DNA of 64,000 bases from QWPN01 sp044238145. Lineage in GTDB: Bacteria; Planctomycetota; Planctomycetia; Pirellulales; UBA1268. The position numbers and the translations under genes were made by a program. Below, piece after piece: positions 1 to 9,760 of this stretch (position 1 is its first letter; every line of letters starts with the position of its first letter). A model generated the notes under the pieces. It had not been told where the DNA came from, did no database searches, and saw nothing but the letters and a program-made list of their open reading frames with translations. The stretch covers positions 74,560-138,559 of the forward strand of contig JBIIDT010000002.1 in the NCBI GenBank assembly GCA_044238145.1, written 5' to 3'.

Positions 1-24
1 CCCGAACCTGATGCGAGGTGGACG

Positions 25-684
25 ATGCTCGACTCGTTGCTCGACGCCCAGCGGCTCCTGATTCGACAGGTCAAGGAGTGGTCGGAGATCCTCATCGGCT
101 ACGAAGCCCGCAACCGCTACGAGGTGCAGGATGAGACCGGCCGCGTGGTGGCCCGCGTGGCCGAGGAGGGATCGGGCCTGGGCCGCTGGCTCGGCCGGCA
201 GTTTCTCGGTGCGGCCCGCCGGGCCACGCTCCACGTGCTCGATGGCGGGGGTGGCGAAATTGCCAGGATGGAGAAACCGTTTCGCTGGTACTTCCAGGAG
301 GTCGTTCTTTGGGAAAACGGCCTGCCTGTGGGAAAGGTGGTCCGCCGCTTCAGCCTGTTCGTCGATCGGTTCGTGATCCTCGCACCGGACGGTCGTGAAC
401 TCGTCTTCATCGAGCGCGGCTTCTGGGACCACTTCCGGTTTCGTGGCACGTTCCGGGTGACGCGGGACGACCTGGAGGTGGCGAGGATCCGCAAGGAGTG
501 GCGCGGGATCCTGGCCGAGGCGTTCACCGACGCCGACCTGTTCGGCATCGAGTTCGTCATGCCCGCCATCCCGCCGGCGGTGAAGAAGCTGCTGTTCGCG
601 GCGACGTTCCTCGTCGACTTCACCTGCTTCGAGAACAATCAGCGCCGCGGAATCGGCATCAGCATCGGCACCGATTTCGGCTGA
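25..684 (+). CDS. Phospholipid scramblase / LURP-one-like protein
   Basis: The protein has 219 residues and no signal peptide or clear membrane segment. Its N-terminus (YEARNRYEVQDETGRVVARV, residues 26-45) followed by alternating short beta-strands fits the scramblase-related tubby-like fold. Later segments such as FVDRFVILAPDGRELVFIER (about residues 112-131) repeat the pattern of a strand ending in a polar turn. In bacteria this family is widespread but biochemically undefined, so scramblase activity is not implied. The ATG at 25 is preceded by an AGGTGG stretch at 16-21, a plausible ribosome binding site. A hairpin with a 7-bp stem follows at 736-756, so the gene is probably transcribed alone or as the end of an operon starting before the window. 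Confidence 0.7.
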   Translation: MLDSLLDAQRLLIRQVKEWSEILIGYEARNRYEVQDETGRVVARVAEEGSGLGRWLGRQFLGAARRATLHVLDGGGGEIARMEKPFRWYFQEVVLWENGLPVGKVVRRFSLFVDRFVILAPDGRELVFIERGFWDHFRFRGTFRVTRDDLEVARIRKEWRGILAEAFTDADLFGIEFVMPAIPPAVKKLLFAATFLVDFTCFENNQRRGIGISIGTDFG

Positions 685-735
685 CTGGCCTCGTTGCCGT
701 CGGCACTCGGCCCGCGGCAACCGCGGCAGCCCACC

Positions 736-756
736 GAGGCCCGAAAAAAGGGCCTC
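736..756 (+). terminator. Candidate stem-loop terminator after the scramblase-like gene
   Basis: GAGGCCC (736-742) pairs perfectly with GGGCCTC (750-756) around an A-rich loop. There is no U-tract after the stem, so this may only protect a 3' end or act with Rho. The remaining bases between 685 and 904 show nothing else except the ribosome binding site of the next gene. Confidence 0.4.
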
Positions 757-904
757 TATCACTGCCGGCGCCCCGTCCTTTCGTCCGTGGCGGCACGCCG
801 TCAATCGGCCTAGGGTTGAGGTGGCTCCCGACCCGGGCCGGCGGCCGATCCCGGCGCGGCGGCTCGCGTGGGTCAGGCACGGGCAACCGAGGAGCATCGC
901 GAAC

Positions 905-3900
905 GTGAGCCGGGCATCGACAACGTGGCGCGGGCTGCTGCTCCTGGCCTGCCTGTCGGCGGCGGGGCGTGGCGCGGACGGACCACCTTCGTCCGGCCCC
1001 GCCGCCGCCTACAAGGAGACGATCCAACCGCTCCTCAAAGCCCGGTGCGTGCGTTGTCACGGTCCCAACGAGCCCGAGGGGGGCCTCGACCTGAGCCGGG
1101 CAGCGACGCTGCTCCGTGGAGGTGACAGCGGGCCCATCCTCGCCGCCACCACGGCGGAGAGCCTGTTGTGGCGGCGGGTGCGGGACGGTGAGATGCCCCC
1201 CGACCGGCCGCTGGAGGCCGCGGAGCAGGAGGTGATCCGGGGGTGGATCTCGGCCGGCGCGCCGGGGCTCGCGGCGGCAGCCGCGGCCGGCGGCGGCCAC
1301 TGGGCCTTCGCCCCGCTGCGCATGCCCGCCGTGCCAGAGGTTCCGGCGGCGGAGGCCAGCCCACCGGCCTCCGTGCGCACCACCGTCGACGCCCACCTGC
1401 AGGCTGCGCTCGCCGCGCGACGGCTCACGTTCGCCCCGGATGCCGATCGGGCCACGCTCGCCCGACGGGCGGCGTTCGTGCTCACCGGACTGCCGCCCAC
1501 GCCGGAAGAGGTGGCGGCGTTCGTGGCCGATCCGGCACCGGACGCCTACGAGCGACTCGTCGACCGCCTCCTCGCGTCGCCTCGATTCGGCGAGCACTGG
1601 GGCAAGCACTGGCTCGATGTCGCCGGCTACGCCGACACCAACGGCTACTTCGGCAAGGAGAGCGAACGGGCCCATGCCTGGCGGTATCGCGACTACGTGG
1701 TGGCCTCGATCAACGCCGACAAGCCGTTCGACCGCTTCATCCGCGAGCAACTCGCCGGCGACGAACTGGCGGCCGTTGAGCGGGACTCCACCGTCACGCC
1801 GGAACAGCGCGAACTGCTCGTGGCCACGCATTTTCTCCGCAACGGCCCCGATGGCACCGACGACAGCGCCCCCAGCCCCGAAGCGCAGCGGATCGACCGT
1901 TACGCGGCCCTCGAGGCGGTCGAGCAGATCGTCTACACCTCGCTGCTCGGGTTGACGATCAAGTGCGCACGGTGCCACGACCACAAGTTCGAGCCGCTGA
2001 CGCAGCGGGAGTACTACGAGGCCCAGTCCATCCTCTATCCGGCGTTCAACCCGGAGCGGTGGGTCAAGCCGCGGGAGCGCGTGATCCAGGCCGCCACCCG
2101 CGACGAACGAACGGCCTGGGAGTCCGAACGGGGCGGCATCCAAGCCCGGCTGGCGGACGTGCGGGCTGAGCATCGTTCGTGGGTGGCCCGCCATCGTCGC
2201 CGCGGCGACGAGATGTTTCGCGACGCTGGTGCGGTGTCGGACGCCACCTGGACGGTCGCGCCGGCCGATGCGCCGCCGGTGCGGCGCGACGGCGTCGGCC
2301 TGCTCCTCGATGCCGCAGGCGAGTCGTGGCTGGCGACGCCACCGCTGGAGTGGATTCATCCCGAGGTGGGCGGCGCGGTGGACGTGACGTTCGACCTGCT
2401 CTCCGCACCGGGAGACGGCCCGGATGCCGCCACGTTGGGCTACGTTCTGGCCGCGCGGGACGTCCGCGGCTGCGAGCCCGGGCCCACGGGCCGCGGAAAC
2501 ATCGTCGTCGAGGGGCGGTCGAAGGGCGGGTCGCGGGTGGGCCGGCTGCGGAACGCGGTCGCCCCGCAGGAACGTCGCGAACCACTCGGTGACCTCGGCG
2601 GCACCTCCCACCGGGCGGGGGGCACGTACGGCGTGCGCGTCACGAACCTCGGAGCCGCGAAGTGCCGACTCGAGCACCTCGTCGATCACGCGGTCGACGG
2701 CCAGCCGCTGGTGCTCGACCATGCCGACCTGCCGTCGGCGCCGTTCGCGCTCCTCCGCGGGCCGGGCCGCCGCTTCGTGGTGGCCAACGTGCTCGTGGAA
2801 CGGCACGAGCCGCCGCCGGTCTACCGCGGCGAGTTGCTGTTCGTCGACGACGGCACGCGACCGGTGTCGGACTCGTGGAGCGAGGCGGCACCCGGTGACC
2901 CGCCCCCCGACCTGGCCGTGCTCCTCGCCGACGCCGTGCCCAACAGGCACTGTGCCGATCGCCGGGGAACGCGGCTGCGGATCGTGTCCGGAATGAGCGG
3001 CGAGAGTTGGCTGTGCACGAAGCGGCGGTTCGACTGGACGCCCGACGCGGTGGGGCGGTCGATCCAGGTGTCCTTCCGGCTGGTGGACGACGCGATCGAC
3101 CTGCCCGGGGCCGGCGGCAGGAGCCGGCGGGCCGACCAGGTGGGATATCACCTGGGGGCCGGCACCTTCGCGGGTCGGCGGCCCGAGGTGCCGGGCAGCC
3201 TGCTCGTGGCCGGCGGGGCGGAGCGGCCGACCCGGGTTTCGCCCGGCTTCCCCGGCGGCGCGACGGCGGTGTCGCTCGGCGGGCAGCGGCTCGTTCCGGG
3301 CAGGCGGTACGGCGTCCGGGTGACGAACGTCGGCGGCGGCGTGTACCGACTGGTCCATCTCGTCGACGACGTGCCGGATGGCGCACCGCTCGAACTCGCG
3401 GCCGCCGACCTGCCCGATGGGGCCTTCGCCTTCGCGTACGGCGCCGGCGGCTCGTTCGTGGTCGAGGACGTGATCGTGGCCGCGGGCGATCTTGCACCGG
3501 GCGACGATCCCGGGGCCGTCGAGCGCGACCACCTGTTCGCGCGGAAGGCCGGGGAGCATCGCGTGCTCACGGCCGACCTCGAACGGCGCCTGGCCACGCC
3601 CCCCGGGATCGAGGTCGCGTGGGTGAGCGACGGCTCGGCGCAGCCGCCGCGGGTATTTCTCCTGCGGCGCGGCCTGTATGGCGACCACGGCGAGGAGGTC
3701 GCGCCCGCGGGCCTGGCGGTGCTGAGTGATCCAGACAACCCGTTCCAGGTCGTGCCGCCCGCGGACGGCACGTCGACGGGCCGGCGGCTGGCGCTGGCCG
3801 AGTGGATGCTCAGGCCCGGGTCGCGACCGATGGCGCTGGTGGCCCGGGTCCGGGCCAACTGGGTCTGGCTGCACTGCTTCGGCGTCGGCCTGACGACGTC

Positions 3901-4657
3901 GGCGGAGAACTTCGGCCTGAGCGGGGTGGAGCCATCGCATCCGGCACTGCTGGAGTTCCTCGCGGCTGAACTGGTGCGATCGGGCTGGAGCCTCAAGCAT
4001 GTGCTGCGGCTGGTGGTCCGATCGACGGCTTTCCGGCAGGCGAGCGATCCGCACCCGGCGGGGCTGGCTGCGGACCCCGGCAACCGCCTCCTATGGCGGT
4101 TCCCGCTGCAGCGGCTCGACGCGGAGTCGATCCGTGACGCGATGCTGGCCGTCGGCGGTGATCTCGACGACTCGATCGGTGGTCCGCCCGTGCCGCTCGA
4201 GGGCATGGACGGCCACGGAGCCACGGGCGAGGTGGAGCCCCGCACGGCGTCGGGTGCGCAGCGGCGGACGCTCTACGTGCAGCGGCGGAGGAACGTGCTC
4301 CCGACCTTCCTCCAGGTGTTCGACCTTCCCGGGATCACGGCCACGTGCACCGACCGGCCCTCCTCGACGGTGCCCCTGCAGTCGCTCGCCCAGCTCAATT
4401 CGCGGTTCGCCAGGGAACGCGCCGCGGCCCTGGCCGACAGGCTGCTCGGCGCGGCCGGCGACGACGAGGGCCGCGTCCGGCTGGCATTCACCCTGTGCAC
4501 CGGACGCGAGCCGTGCCCTGCCGAGCGATCCGCCGCGGTGGCGTTTCTCGGCGAACAGCGGGAGATCCATGCCCCTGCGGCCGACGCCCCGCGGCGGGCG
4601 CTGGTCGACCTGTGCCAGATCATGTTCGCCAGCAACGCCTTCCTGTACATCGACTAG
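905..4657 (+). CDS. PSD1-type protein with planctomycete cytochrome c, DUF1549 and DUF1553 domains
   Basis: This exported protein of about 1250 residues starts at a GTG (905), chosen because GAGGAG lies at 889-894 and a hydrophobic signal peptide follows directly; the upstream in-frame GTG at 821 has neither. A haem-binding C-V-R-C-H is at residues 48-52 (planctomycete cytochrome c domain). DUF1549 follows and contains a second CxxCH, C-A-R-C-H, near residues 354-358. DUF1553 occupies roughly residues 955-1145 with the typical RANWVWLHCFGVGL stretch. Between them lie two related domains of about 190 residues (roughly 447-639 and 652-864) that share GESWL, YGVRVTN and LVD motifs. Such proteins are abundant in planctomycetes, are paired with DUF1501 proteins as here, and are thought to act outside the cytoplasm, possibly in polysaccharide or redox chemistry; the function is unproven. 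Confidence 0.9.
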   Translation: MSRASTTWRGLLLLACLSAAGRGADGPPSSGPAAAYKETIQPLLKARCVRCHGPNEPEGGLDLSRAATLLRGGDSGPILAATTAESLLWRRVRDGEMPPDRPLEAAEQEVIRGWISAGAPGLAAAAAAGGGHWAFAPLRMPAVPEVPAAEASPPASVRTTVDAHLQAALAARRLTFAPDADRATLARRAAFVLTGLPPTPEEVAAFVADPAPDAYERLVDRLLASPRFGEHWGKHWLDVAGYADTNGYFGKESERAHAWRYRDYVVASINADKPFDRFIREQLAGDELAAVERDSTVTPEQRELLVATHFLRNGPDGTDDSAPSPEAQRIDRYAALEAVEQIVYTSLLGLTIKCARCHDHKFEPLTQREYYEAQSILYPAFNPERWVKPRERVIQAATRDERTAWESERGGIQARLADVRAEHRSWVARHRRRGDEMFRDAGAVSDATWTVAPADAPPVRRDGVGLLLDAAGESWLATPPLEWIHPEVGGAVDVTFDLLSAPGDGPDAATLGYVLAARDVRGCEPGPTGRGNIVVEGRSKGGSRVGRLRNAVAPQERREPLGDLGGTSHRAGGTYGVRVTNLGAAKCRLEHLVDHAVDGQPLVLDHADLPSAPFALLRGPGRRFVVANVLVERHEPPPVYRGELLFVDDGTRPVSDSWSEAAPGDPPPDLAVLLADAVPNRHCADRRGTRLRIVSGMSGESWLCTKRRFDWTPDAVGRSIQVSFRLVDDAIDLPGAGGRSRRADQVGYHLGAGTFAGRRPEVPGSLLVAGGAERPTRVSPGFPGGATAVSLGGQRLVPGRRYGVRVTNVGGGVYRLVHLVDDVPDGAPLELAAADLPDGAFAFAYGAGGSFVVEDVIVAAGDLAPGDDPGAVERDHLFARKAGEHRVLTADLERRLATPPGIEVAWVSDGSAQPPRVFLLRRGLYGDHGEEVAPAGLAVLSDPDNPFQVVPPADGTSTGRRLALAEWMLRPGSRPMALVARVRANWVWLHCFGVGLTTSAENFGLSGVEPSHPALLEFLAAELVRSGWSLKHVLRLVVRSTAFRQASDPHPAGLAADPGNRLLWRFPLQRLDAESIRDAMLAVGGDLDDSIGGPPVPLEGMDGHGATGEVEPRTASGAQRRTLYVQRRRNVLPTFLQVFDLPGITATCTDRPSSTVPLQSLAQLNSRFARERAAALADRLLGAAGDDEGRVRLAFTLCTGREPCPAERSAAVAFLGEQREIHAPAADAPRRALVDLCQIMFASNAFLYID

Positions 4658-4667
4658 GGCCATCGCC

Positions 4668-6110
4668 ATGAGACATCCCACCCGTGAGCTGAACATCGAC
4701 GCGGCGGTCCGCGACCGATTGCACCGCCGCACCTTCCTCGGACGGTCGGCCATGGGCATCACAGGCCTGTTGGCCGCCGCCGACCTGCTGCGCTCGGAGC
4801 AGGCCGTGGCGACGGCTGCGACGGCCGGCACCATTCAGCCGACCCCGCGTGCGACCCGCGTGATCTGCCTGTTCCAGAACGGCGGGCCGAGCCAGATGGA
4901 CCTCTTCGACCCGAAGCCCGAGCTCAATCGGCTTCACGGACAGAAGTACACGGGGCCGTCCAAGGTGGACGCGATCATGAACCGCCCGGGGGCGATCCTG
5001 GGCTCGCCATTCAGTTTCCGCAGGCACGGCGAGTCGGGCATCGAACTCTCCGAGTGCCTGCCGCACACCGCGACCATCGCCGACGAGATCACCCTCGTGC
5101 GGTCGATGCAGGCCGACACGCCGTGCCACGAGGCGGCCCTGCGGCTCTGGGGAGGCGGAAGCTCGATCGTGCTTGGGCGGCCGACCGTCGGATCGTGGGT
5201 CGAGTATGGACTCGGCTCGCTCAACGACAACCTGCCCGCGTACGTCGTGCTGCCGGACCCCGATGGGCCGCCGGTGTGGGGTGCGAACAACTGGACGAAC
5301 GGCTGGCTGCCGGCCCGCTACCAGGGCACGGTGTTCCGTGCCGAGGGGCCCGCAGTGCTCAACCTGCGGACCCCGGCCGACCTCCCGGCGGCGGCCCGCG
5401 AAAACCAGTTGCGGCACCTGTCGGCGTTCAACCGCCGGCACCTCGAGCGGTTCCCCGACAACACGGACCTTGCGGCTCGGATCGCGAACTTCGAGATGGC
5501 CGCCCGCATGCAGGCCAGCGCCCCGGAGGCGACGGATCTCGGGCAGGAGACCGCGGCCACGCGGGCCCGGTACGGGCTCGATCATCCGGCGACGGCGAGC
5601 TACGGCCGCCGCGTGCTCATGGCGCGGCGGCTGATCGAGCGCGGCGTGCGGTACGTCAGCGTCTACCTCGCCGGCCAGCCCTGGGACACGCACTCCAAGA
5701 ACTCCGCCGAGACGAAACGGGTTTCCGGCATGGTGGACCAGGCGTCGGCGGCGCTCGTCGCCGACCTCAAGGAGCGTGGACTGCTCGACACGACGATCGT
5801 GCTGTGGATGGGAGAGTTCGGGCGTACGTTCCTCTCGGAGGGAGCGGATGGACGGGATCACAGTCGCTGGGGCTTTTCGATCTGGATGGCCGGCGGGGGT
5901 TTCAAACGCGGCTACGTGCACGGTGCGACGGACGAGTTCGGCAACCAGGCGATCGACGGGATCGTGCGATTCCACGACCTCCATGCCACCCTGCTCCACC
6001 TGCTGGGCATCGACCACACGCGGCTGACCGTCGAGCACGACGGCAGGCTCGAGAGCCTCACCGACCACGAGGTCACGAAGGCCCGGGTCGTCCCGGAACT
6101 CATCGCGTAG
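4668..6110 (+). CDS. DUF1501 family protein with twin-arginine-type leader
   Basis: The 480-residue protein starts at an ATG 10 bases after the stop of the PSD1 gene, so the two are almost certainly co-transcribed and probably act together. The leader contains HRRTFLGRSAMG, a twin-arginine-like motif followed by a hydrophobic stretch, which suggests export of a folded protein. DUF1501 is a sulfatase-like, alkaline-phosphatase-superfamily fold; characteristic stretches here include FQNGGPSQMDLFDPKP and the C-terminal region with DTTIVLWMGEFGRT and GRDHSRWGFS. The substrate is unknown. The 3' end faces the oligopeptidase gene with only 7 bases between the stops. Confidence 0.9.
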   Translation: MRHPTRELNIDAAVRDRLHRRTFLGRSAMGITGLLAAADLLRSEQAVATAATAGTIQPTPRATRVICLFQNGGPSQMDLFDPKPELNRLHGQKYTGPSKVDAIMNRPGAILGSPFSFRRHGESGIELSECLPHTATIADEITLVRSMQADTPCHEAALRLWGGGSSIVLGRPTVGSWVEYGLGSLNDNLPAYVVLPDPDGPPVWGANNWTNGWLPARYQGTVFRAEGPAVLNLRTPADLPAAARENQLRHLSAFNRRHLERFPDNTDLAARIANFEMAARMQASAPEATDLGQETAATRARYGLDHPATASYGRRVLMARRLIERGVRYVSVYLAGQPWDTHSKNSAETKRVSGMVDQASAALVADLKERGLLDTTIVLWMGEFGRTFLSEGADGRDHSRWGFSIWMAGGGFKRGYVHGATDEFGNQAIDGIVRFHDLHATLLHLLGIDHTRLTVEHDGRLESLTDHEVTKARVVPELIA

Positions 6111-6117
6111 CCGGCGG

Positions 6118-8241
6118 TCAGCGGCCCCCGCCGCCGAGTTCGCGCTCCAGGAACGTCCAGCCCAGGGCGTCCATGAAGGCCCGCTGCCGGTTGTCGGCGG
6201 CCCCACCGTGGCCCCCCTCGATGTTCTCGTAGGAGAGGACGTTCTTGCCCAGGCTCTCGAGGAGCGCCGTCATCTTGCGGGCATGGGCGGGGTGGACGCG
6301 GTCGTCGCGGGTGGAGGTCGTGATCAGGATCGGCGGATACGCGCGGTCCCGCAGGACGTTGTGGTAGGGCGAGAAGCCGCGGATGAAGGCCCACTCGTCG
6401 GGCTTGTCGGGGTCGCCGTACTCGCCCATCCAGCTCGCGCCGGCGAGCAGCTTGTTGAACCGCCGCATGTCGAGCAGCGGCACCTGGCAGACGACCGCGC
6501 CGAAGAGATCCGGCCGCATCGCGTACATGTTGCCCACGAGCAGGCCGCCGTTGCTGCCCCCCTTGATGCCGAGGTGGGCCGGCGACGTCACCTTGCGGGC
6601 GATCAGATCCTCGGCGACCGCGGCAAAATCCTCGTACGCACGGGGCCGCTTCTCCTTGAGGGCCGCCTGGTGCCAGGCCGGGCCGAACTCGCCGCCGCCG
6701 CGGATGTTGGCGATCACGAGCACGTGCCCCTTCTCCACCCAGGCCGCGCCCGACACCGGGTCGTAGCCGGGCACGAGCGGGATCTCGAAGCCGCCATAGC
6801 CGTAGAGCAGCGTGGGTGTCGAGCCGTCGGCCGGCAGGAGCGTGCGGCCGATCTGGAAGTAGGGGATCCGCGTGCCGTCCTGCGACACGGCTTCGTGCTG
6901 CTCCACCCGCAGACCATTGGTCTCGAAGAACGTGGGCGACGCCTTGAGCCGCTCGGGCTCGCGGCCGTCACCGGCGGTCCCGAGCGCGAGCGTCGAGGGC
7001 GTCAGCGGGCTCGACGTGATGAGCAGGTAGTCGTCGCTCTCGATCTCGTCAACGGGCGAGACGCTCGCCGTGCCCGCCTCCGGCACGCCGGGCAGCGGCT
7101 CCCGCCGCCACGCCCCGTCCCGAAAGGTGAGCGCCTCGATCCGGGCGCGGACATTGTCGAGGGTCGTGAGCAGGATCCGGCTCCGGGTGCCGGCGTAGGC
7201 GACGAGCGACGTGCGGGGCGTCGGTGCGAAGAGCACGTGGAACCGACGGTCGCCAGCGAGGAACTTCTCGAAGTCGGCCGCCAGCAGGGCCCCGGCCGGG
7301 TGGGTCGTGCCGCCCACGGTCCACGGTGACCGCAATTCGACGAGCAGCCACTCGCGGTGGACGGAGGCGTTGGCGTCGTCGGGCTTGTCGATCTTTACGA
7401 GCTTGCCGTCGCGCCACAGGAAGAGCTCATTGGTCCAGAACGTGATCTGCCGAGAGACGAAGTCGCGCTCGAAGCCGGGCGTGGGATCGCGGTAGGCGCC
7501 GACCGCCATGTCTTCCGTTTGGCCCTCGTAGACGAGAGGGGCGGCGGCGAGGTCGGTGCCGCGGTCCCACGTGCGGACCGTCCGCGGGTAGCCCGATGTC
7601 GTCAGGCTGCCGGGACCGAAGTCCGTGGCCACGAAGAGGCTGTCGCGGCCCCGCCAGGCGACGCGGCTCTTGGCCTCGGGGAGCGCGAAGCCCCCGGACA
7701 CGAAGGCCTTGGTCGCGAGGTCGAACTCACGAACCACGTCGGCGTCGGCACCGCCCCGGGACAGCGACACGAGACACAGCCGGTCCTCCGGCTCGAGCAC
7801 GGTCGCTCCGTGCCACACCCAGTTCTCCCCCTCGGCCTTCGCCAGGGCGTCGATATCGAGCACCGTCTCCCAGGCCGGTTGCGGCTTGCGGTATTCGTCG
7901 AGGGTCGTCCGCCGCCAGACGCCCTTCGGGTTCGCGGCGTCGCGCCAGAAGTTGTAGTAGCGATCGCCGATCTTCGTGACGAACGGGATTTTTTCCTTCG
8001 AGTCGAGGATCGAGAGGATGCGAGATTCCAATTTCTTGAAGTCGGGCGACTCCCCGAGCGCCGCCACGCAGCGGGCATTCCGCTCCTTGACCCACGCCAA
8101 CGGCTTCTCTCCCGCCACCTCCTCCAGCCAGAGATGCGGATCGACGGGGTCACTCGGCTCGGCGGCGAACGTGGGGGCGGACATGGAAAGTAGGATCAGA
8201 AAGGTGCGGGCTGTCAGCGTGTAAAACCTGGCGGGAGGCAT
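6118..8241 (-). CDS. Prolyl oligopeptidase family serine peptidase (S9)
   Basis: The 707-residue protein has a cleavable signal peptide of about 27 residues (hydrophobic core LTARTFLILLSMSAPTFA), so it probably acts in the periplasm. The N-terminal part is the beta-propeller gate typical of S9A peptidases (DPHLWLEEV, WVKERN). The catalytic half has Ser563 in GGSNGG, an Asp pair at 646-647 in TRDDRVHP, and His678 in EGGHGG, in the usual S-D-H order and spacing. Length matches family members of about 700 residues. It would cleave short peptides after proline. The gene is transcribed alone; a structured repeat lies 56-123 bases upstream of its start. Confidence 0.93.
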   Translation of the reverse strand: MPPARFYTLTARTFLILLSMSAPTFAAEPSDPVDPHLWLEEVAGEKPLAWVKERNARCVAALGESPDFKKLESRILSILDSKEKIPFVTKIGDRYYNFWRDAANPKGVWRRTTLDEYRKPQPAWETVLDIDALAKAEGENWVWHGATVLEPEDRLCLVSLSRGGADADVVREFDLATKAFVSGGFALPEAKSRVAWRGRDSLFVATDFGPGSLTTSGYPRTVRTWDRGTDLAAAPLVYEGQTEDMAVGAYRDPTPGFERDFVSRQITFWTNELFLWRDGKLVKIDKPDDANASVHREWLLVELRSPWTVGGTTHPAGALLAADFEKFLAGDRRFHVLFAPTPRTSLVAYAGTRSRILLTTLDNVRARIEALTFRDGAWRREPLPGVPEAGTASVSPVDEIESDDYLLITSSPLTPSTLALGTAGDGREPERLKASPTFFETNGLRVEQHEAVSQDGTRIPYFQIGRTLLPADGSTPTLLYGYGGFEIPLVPGYDPVSGAAWVEKGHVLVIANIRGGGEFGPAWHQAALKEKRPRAYEDFAAVAEDLIARKVTSPAHLGIKGGSNGGLLVGNMYAMRPDLFGAVVCQVPLLDMRRFNKLLAGASWMGEYGDPDKPDEWAFIRGFSPYHNVLRDRAYPPILITTSTRDDRVHPAHARKMTALLESLGKNVLSYENIEGGHGGAADNRQRAFMDALGWTFLERELGGGGR

Positions 8242-8296
8242 GGTTGGTAAAGTCCGGTGGGTTGCAATCCTGCCGCCCCAGATGCTGACCGCCGGA

Positions 8297-8364
8297 ATCG
8301 GGGGAAGTCGAGCCGAGTTGGCGTATCCTCGCCTCCGAAGGCGAGGCTTTCACCGTTCCGGCGG
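8297..8364 (-). repeat. Bipartite structured element, copy 1 (between proA and the oligopeptidase gene)
   Basis: The core at 8322-8364 contains a perfect stem CCTCGCC/GGCGAGG around TCCGAA and matches a second core at 37758-37802 with one mismatch in the first 35 bases. A 13-base block ATCGGGGGAAGTC at 8297-8309 is also shared with 37709-37721. It lies 38 bases beyond the proA stop and 56 bases before the oligopeptidase start, so it may be a 3' terminator element or a 5' leader element on the minus strand. Confidence 0.6.
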
Positions 8365-8402
8365 CAATGCGGGTGGCGTCGACCCTTTCCAGCCCCGCGG
8401 CC

Positions 8403-9686
8403 TCATCCGCGCACCTGCCCCGACCCGGTGACGACGTACTTGTAGGTAGTGAGTTCCTTGATGCCGCAGGGTCCGCGGGCGTGGAGCTTGTCGGTGGAGA
8501 TGCCGATCTCCGCCCCCAGCCCCATTTCGCCGCCGTCGTTGAACCGCGTGCTCGCGTTCACCATCACCACGGCCGTGTCGACCCGGGCGGCGAACCGCTC
8601 CGCGGCGGCCGGGTCGGACGTCACGATGGCGTCGGTGTGCCGGGAGCCGTGGCGGTTGACGTGGTCGATGGCAGCGTCGAGGGAGTCGACGACGGCCACC
8701 GAGATCTTGGGGCCGAGGTATTCGGTGGCCCAGTCGGCCTCGGTGGCGGCGCCGGCCCCGGGCACGAGCCGCCGCGTGGCGTCGTCGCCCACGATCTCCA
8801 CGCCGCGCTCCGCGAGGGCCCGGCCGATCACCGGCAGAAACGTGTCCGCGACGGCCCGATGCACGAGCAGTGACTCGGCGGCGTTGCAGACCCCCATCCG
8901 CTGGCACTTGGCGTTGACGGTCACCCGCTCGGCCATGGCCAGGTCGGCCGCCCGGTCGACGTACACGTGGCAGTTGCCGGAGAAGTGCTTCATGACCGGC
9001 ATTCGCGCCTCGGCACAGACGCGGCGGATGAGGGCCTCGCCGCCGCGGGGGATGGCAATGTCGAGGAGATCGTCCATCCGCAGGAACTCACCCACGGCCT
9101 CGCGGTCGGCCGTGTCGACGAGTTGGACGCAGTCGACTGGCAGGCCCTGTTCGGCGATCGCCGCCCGCATGCTCTCCACGATCCGCCGGCTCGAGTGGGC
9201 CGCCTCCTTGCCGCCGCGGAGGATGATGGCGTTGCCGGCTGCGAGGGCCACCGCCGCGGCGTCGGCGGTGACGTTCGGCCGCGACTCGTAGATGAAGAAC
9301 ACCACGCCCAACGGCACACGGACCTTCTTCACGACCAGCCCGTTGGGGCGGACCGACTCCTCGATCAGTTCGCCCACCGGGTCGGGCAGCGCGGCCACGG
9401 CCTCCACGCCGGCGGCAATGCCCTCGACGCGCTTGGAGTCGAGCAGCAGCCGGTCGATCGCAGCCGGCGACAGGCCGTAGCCGGGGGCGGCGGCGACGTC
9501 GAGCCGGTTGGCGTCCAGGATCGCGTCGACGTCGGCACGGATCCGGGCGGCCGCGGCCCGCAGGCAGGCCGCCTTGCGACTGCCCGGAACGGCGGCCAGG
9601 TCGATGGCGGCGCGGCGGGCCCGCTCGGCGATGCCGCGGCAGTGGGCGTGAAGATCGGTGCGGGGAGCGGTCGGGGCGGTGGCCAT
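8403..9686 (-). CDS. proA: Glutamate-5-semialdehyde dehydrogenase (gamma-glutamyl phosphate reductase)
   Basis: The 427-residue cytoplasmic enzyme reduces gamma-glutamyl phosphate to glutamate-5-semialdehyde with NADPH, the second step of proline synthesis. The catalytic cysteine is Cys239 in SGNCHVYVD. Other family stretches are PLGVVFFIYESRPNVT (cofactor-binding region) and ILRGGKEAAHSS. The start ATG at 9686 was chosen over an upstream in-frame start at 9815 because the extra 43 residues are Arg-rich and the family length of about 420 is matched from 9686. No proB is next to it. It diverges from the isomerase-like gene at 9761, so the 74 bases between them probably hold both promoters. Confidence 0.96.
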   Translation of the reverse strand: MATAPTAPRTDLHAHCRGIAERARRAAIDLAAVPGSRKAACLRAAAARIRADVDAILDANRLDVAAAPGYGLSPAAIDRLLLDSKRVEGIAAGVEAVAALPDPVGELIEESVRPNGLVVKKVRVPLGVVFFIYESRPNVTADAAAVALAAGNAIILRGGKEAAHSSRRIVESMRAAIAEQGLPVDCVQLVDTADREAVGEFLRMDDLLDIAIPRGGEALIRRVCAEARMPVMKHFSGNCHVYVDRAADLAMAERVTVNAKCQRMGVCNAAESLLVHRAVADTFLPVIGRALAERGVEIVGDDATRRLVPGAGAATEADWATEYLGPKISVAVVDSLDAAIDHVNRHGSRHTDAIVTSDPAAAERFAARVDTAVVMVNASTRFNDGGEMGLGAEIGISTDKLHARGPCGIKELTTYKYVVTGSGQVRG

Positions 9687-9760
9687 CGGATATCGGATGC
9701 GGGTGAAGGGATCCGCGAGTATCCTACCAGCCGCGTCCACGTTCCCCCGAGGAGACCTCC

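Noticed and set aside
659..4054. A 1131-codon open frame opposite the PSD1 gene.
   Set aside because: High GC content leaves long open frames on the opposite strand. The composition is Arg-, Pro- and Ala-rich, with no domain, and the plus-strand gene is unambiguous.
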